Positions 63,658 through 64,000 of a stretch of DNA of 64,000 nt are shown piece after piece. Made by a program: the position numbers and the translations under genes. This DNA comes from an uncultured Kordiimonas sp. (GTDB lineage Bacteria; Pseudomonadota; Alphaproteobacteria; Sphingomonadales; Kordiimonadaceae): assembly GCA_947503625.1 (NCBI GenBank), contig CANNEK010000004.1, positions 62,001 through 126,000 on the forward strand, given 5' to 3'. Below the pieces are notes generated by a model. It was not told the DNA's origin. It saw only the letters and a list, made by a program, of their open reading frames with translations, and searched no databases. Within the stretch, counting starts at the first letter, position 1; every line of letters starts with the position of its first letter.

Positions 63658-64000
63658 TTGCCTCTGGATAGCAACGACCCGTTGGACGATCAGGCTGGTC
63701 TTACTGGTGAAGAACTGAACGCACAGGATAGCGATCTGCGGTCCTGGTTACCGTTGTTTGAAGGTCTCGCTCCGGCTTTTATAGAAGTTGACAACAAAGA
63801 CATCGTTACACGACTGCGCGGTGAGCCAGCCATGTTGCTGGGCGTGCCAGAAAATGAACTGTTGGCCAGTGTATTTCCCGACCTTATTCACGACCGGGAC
63901 AAGGCCCTTTGGAACCTCGTGAAAGAGCGGCTCAAAAAAAGCGCTTTTGTGGCGCCGTTCCCAATAAGGATTGTGCGGCAGGACCGGACGGTAAGTGCAG
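63658..64000 (+). CDS. PAS-like protein, 5' part only
   Basis: An open reading frame runs to the window edge with no stop. The TTG at 63658 has GGAAGG ten bases upstream; a GTG at 63640 is also in frame. The readable 114 residues include SWLPLFEGLAPAFIEVDNKD, LLGVPENELLASVFPDLIHD and FPIRIVRQDRTVSA, matching a PAS fold, as in many sensor histidine kinases or diguanylate cyclases. The output domain lies outside the window. Confidence 0.6.
   Translation, partial: MPLDSNDPLDDQAGLTGEELNAQDSDLRSWLPLFEGLAPAFIEVDNKDIVTRLRGEPAMLLGVPENELLASVFPDLIHDRDKALWNLVKERLKKSAFVAPFPIRIVRQDRTVSA

Noticed and set aside
1-64000. CRISPR arrays, insertion sequences, rRNA operons
   Set aside because: No regularly spaced repeats, transposase-like proteins or rRNA segments recognised on either strand.

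Overview
The window looks like ordinary chromosome from a heterotrophic, probably marine alphaproteobacterium with mid-range GC. Pointers to Alphaproteobacteria are the short (433-residue) PurB, the sfsA-map-radC gene order, a BTLCP-type transglutaminase-like protein, SapC, a RpoE-ChrR locus, and TonB-dependent receptors used with outer-membrane and periplasmic hydrolases. A Kordiimonas-like lineage would fit, but that is inference. I see no transposase, integrase, phage structural gene, CRISPR array or rRNA. There is one tRNA, Leu(UAA).

Layout. 0-4.1 kb: peroxiredoxin, then a divergent Lrp-type regulator / methionine gamma-lyase pair and a BCCT transporter, which read as a methionine or methylated-compound catabolic unit. 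4.2-8.7 kb: a FecI-FecR-TonB receptor signalling cassette, followed by a convergent tricorn-like periplasmic protease. 12.4-20.3 kb: a carbon-storage island with two tandem phasins, a Pseudomonas-type class II PHA synthase (C296/D452/H480), PhaZ depolymerase, PhaI-like phasin, PhaD regulator, a lipase-like hydrolase and a wax ester synthase/DGAT. The DGAT carries a Lys/Ala-rich tail like that of the PhaF-type phasin upstream. 20.3-25.5 kb: a TetR / RND efflux unit. 25.5-29.4 kb: a secreted hydrolase, SapC and glycerol kinase.

29.4-32.9 kb: an OxyR-like LysR regulator lacking the peroxide-sensing cysteine, with an ATAG-N7-CTAT box, facing a beta-carbonic anhydrase-SulP (bicarbonate uptake-like) operon. 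33.0-41.5 kb: a RpoE-ChrR stress locus with its probable regulon, namely a flavin oxidoreductase/DUF1365/cyclopropane-synthase-like/MFS/DUF3833 operon and a DUF6134-SDR operon. Candidate promoters for both target operons share a (T/C)GATC(T/C)-N18-TA(A/G)(A/G)AG-like pattern. 41.8-50.9 kb: a BTLCP lipoprotein and a beta-oxidation island (three acyl-CoA dehydrogenases, thiolase, FadB/FadJ-like bifunctional enzyme, SDR, exported RidA). 51-54.6 kb: a GH16 glucanase with a trefoil-like C-terminus, and a TonB receptor.

54.8-64 kb: housekeeping genes (sfsA, map, radC, Nudix, amidohydrolase, purB, PAS protein, a glycosyltransferase-like unknown, CinA-N/MoaB-like protein, tRNA-Leu, an S24 peptidase without a helix-turn-helix domain) and the 5' part of a PAS-like gene cut by the window edge.

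The most distinctive features are the neutral-lipid/PHA island with two different storage proteins carrying histone-H1-like tails, and two stress regulators (ChrR, OxyR-like) that have lost the cysteines usual for their families.
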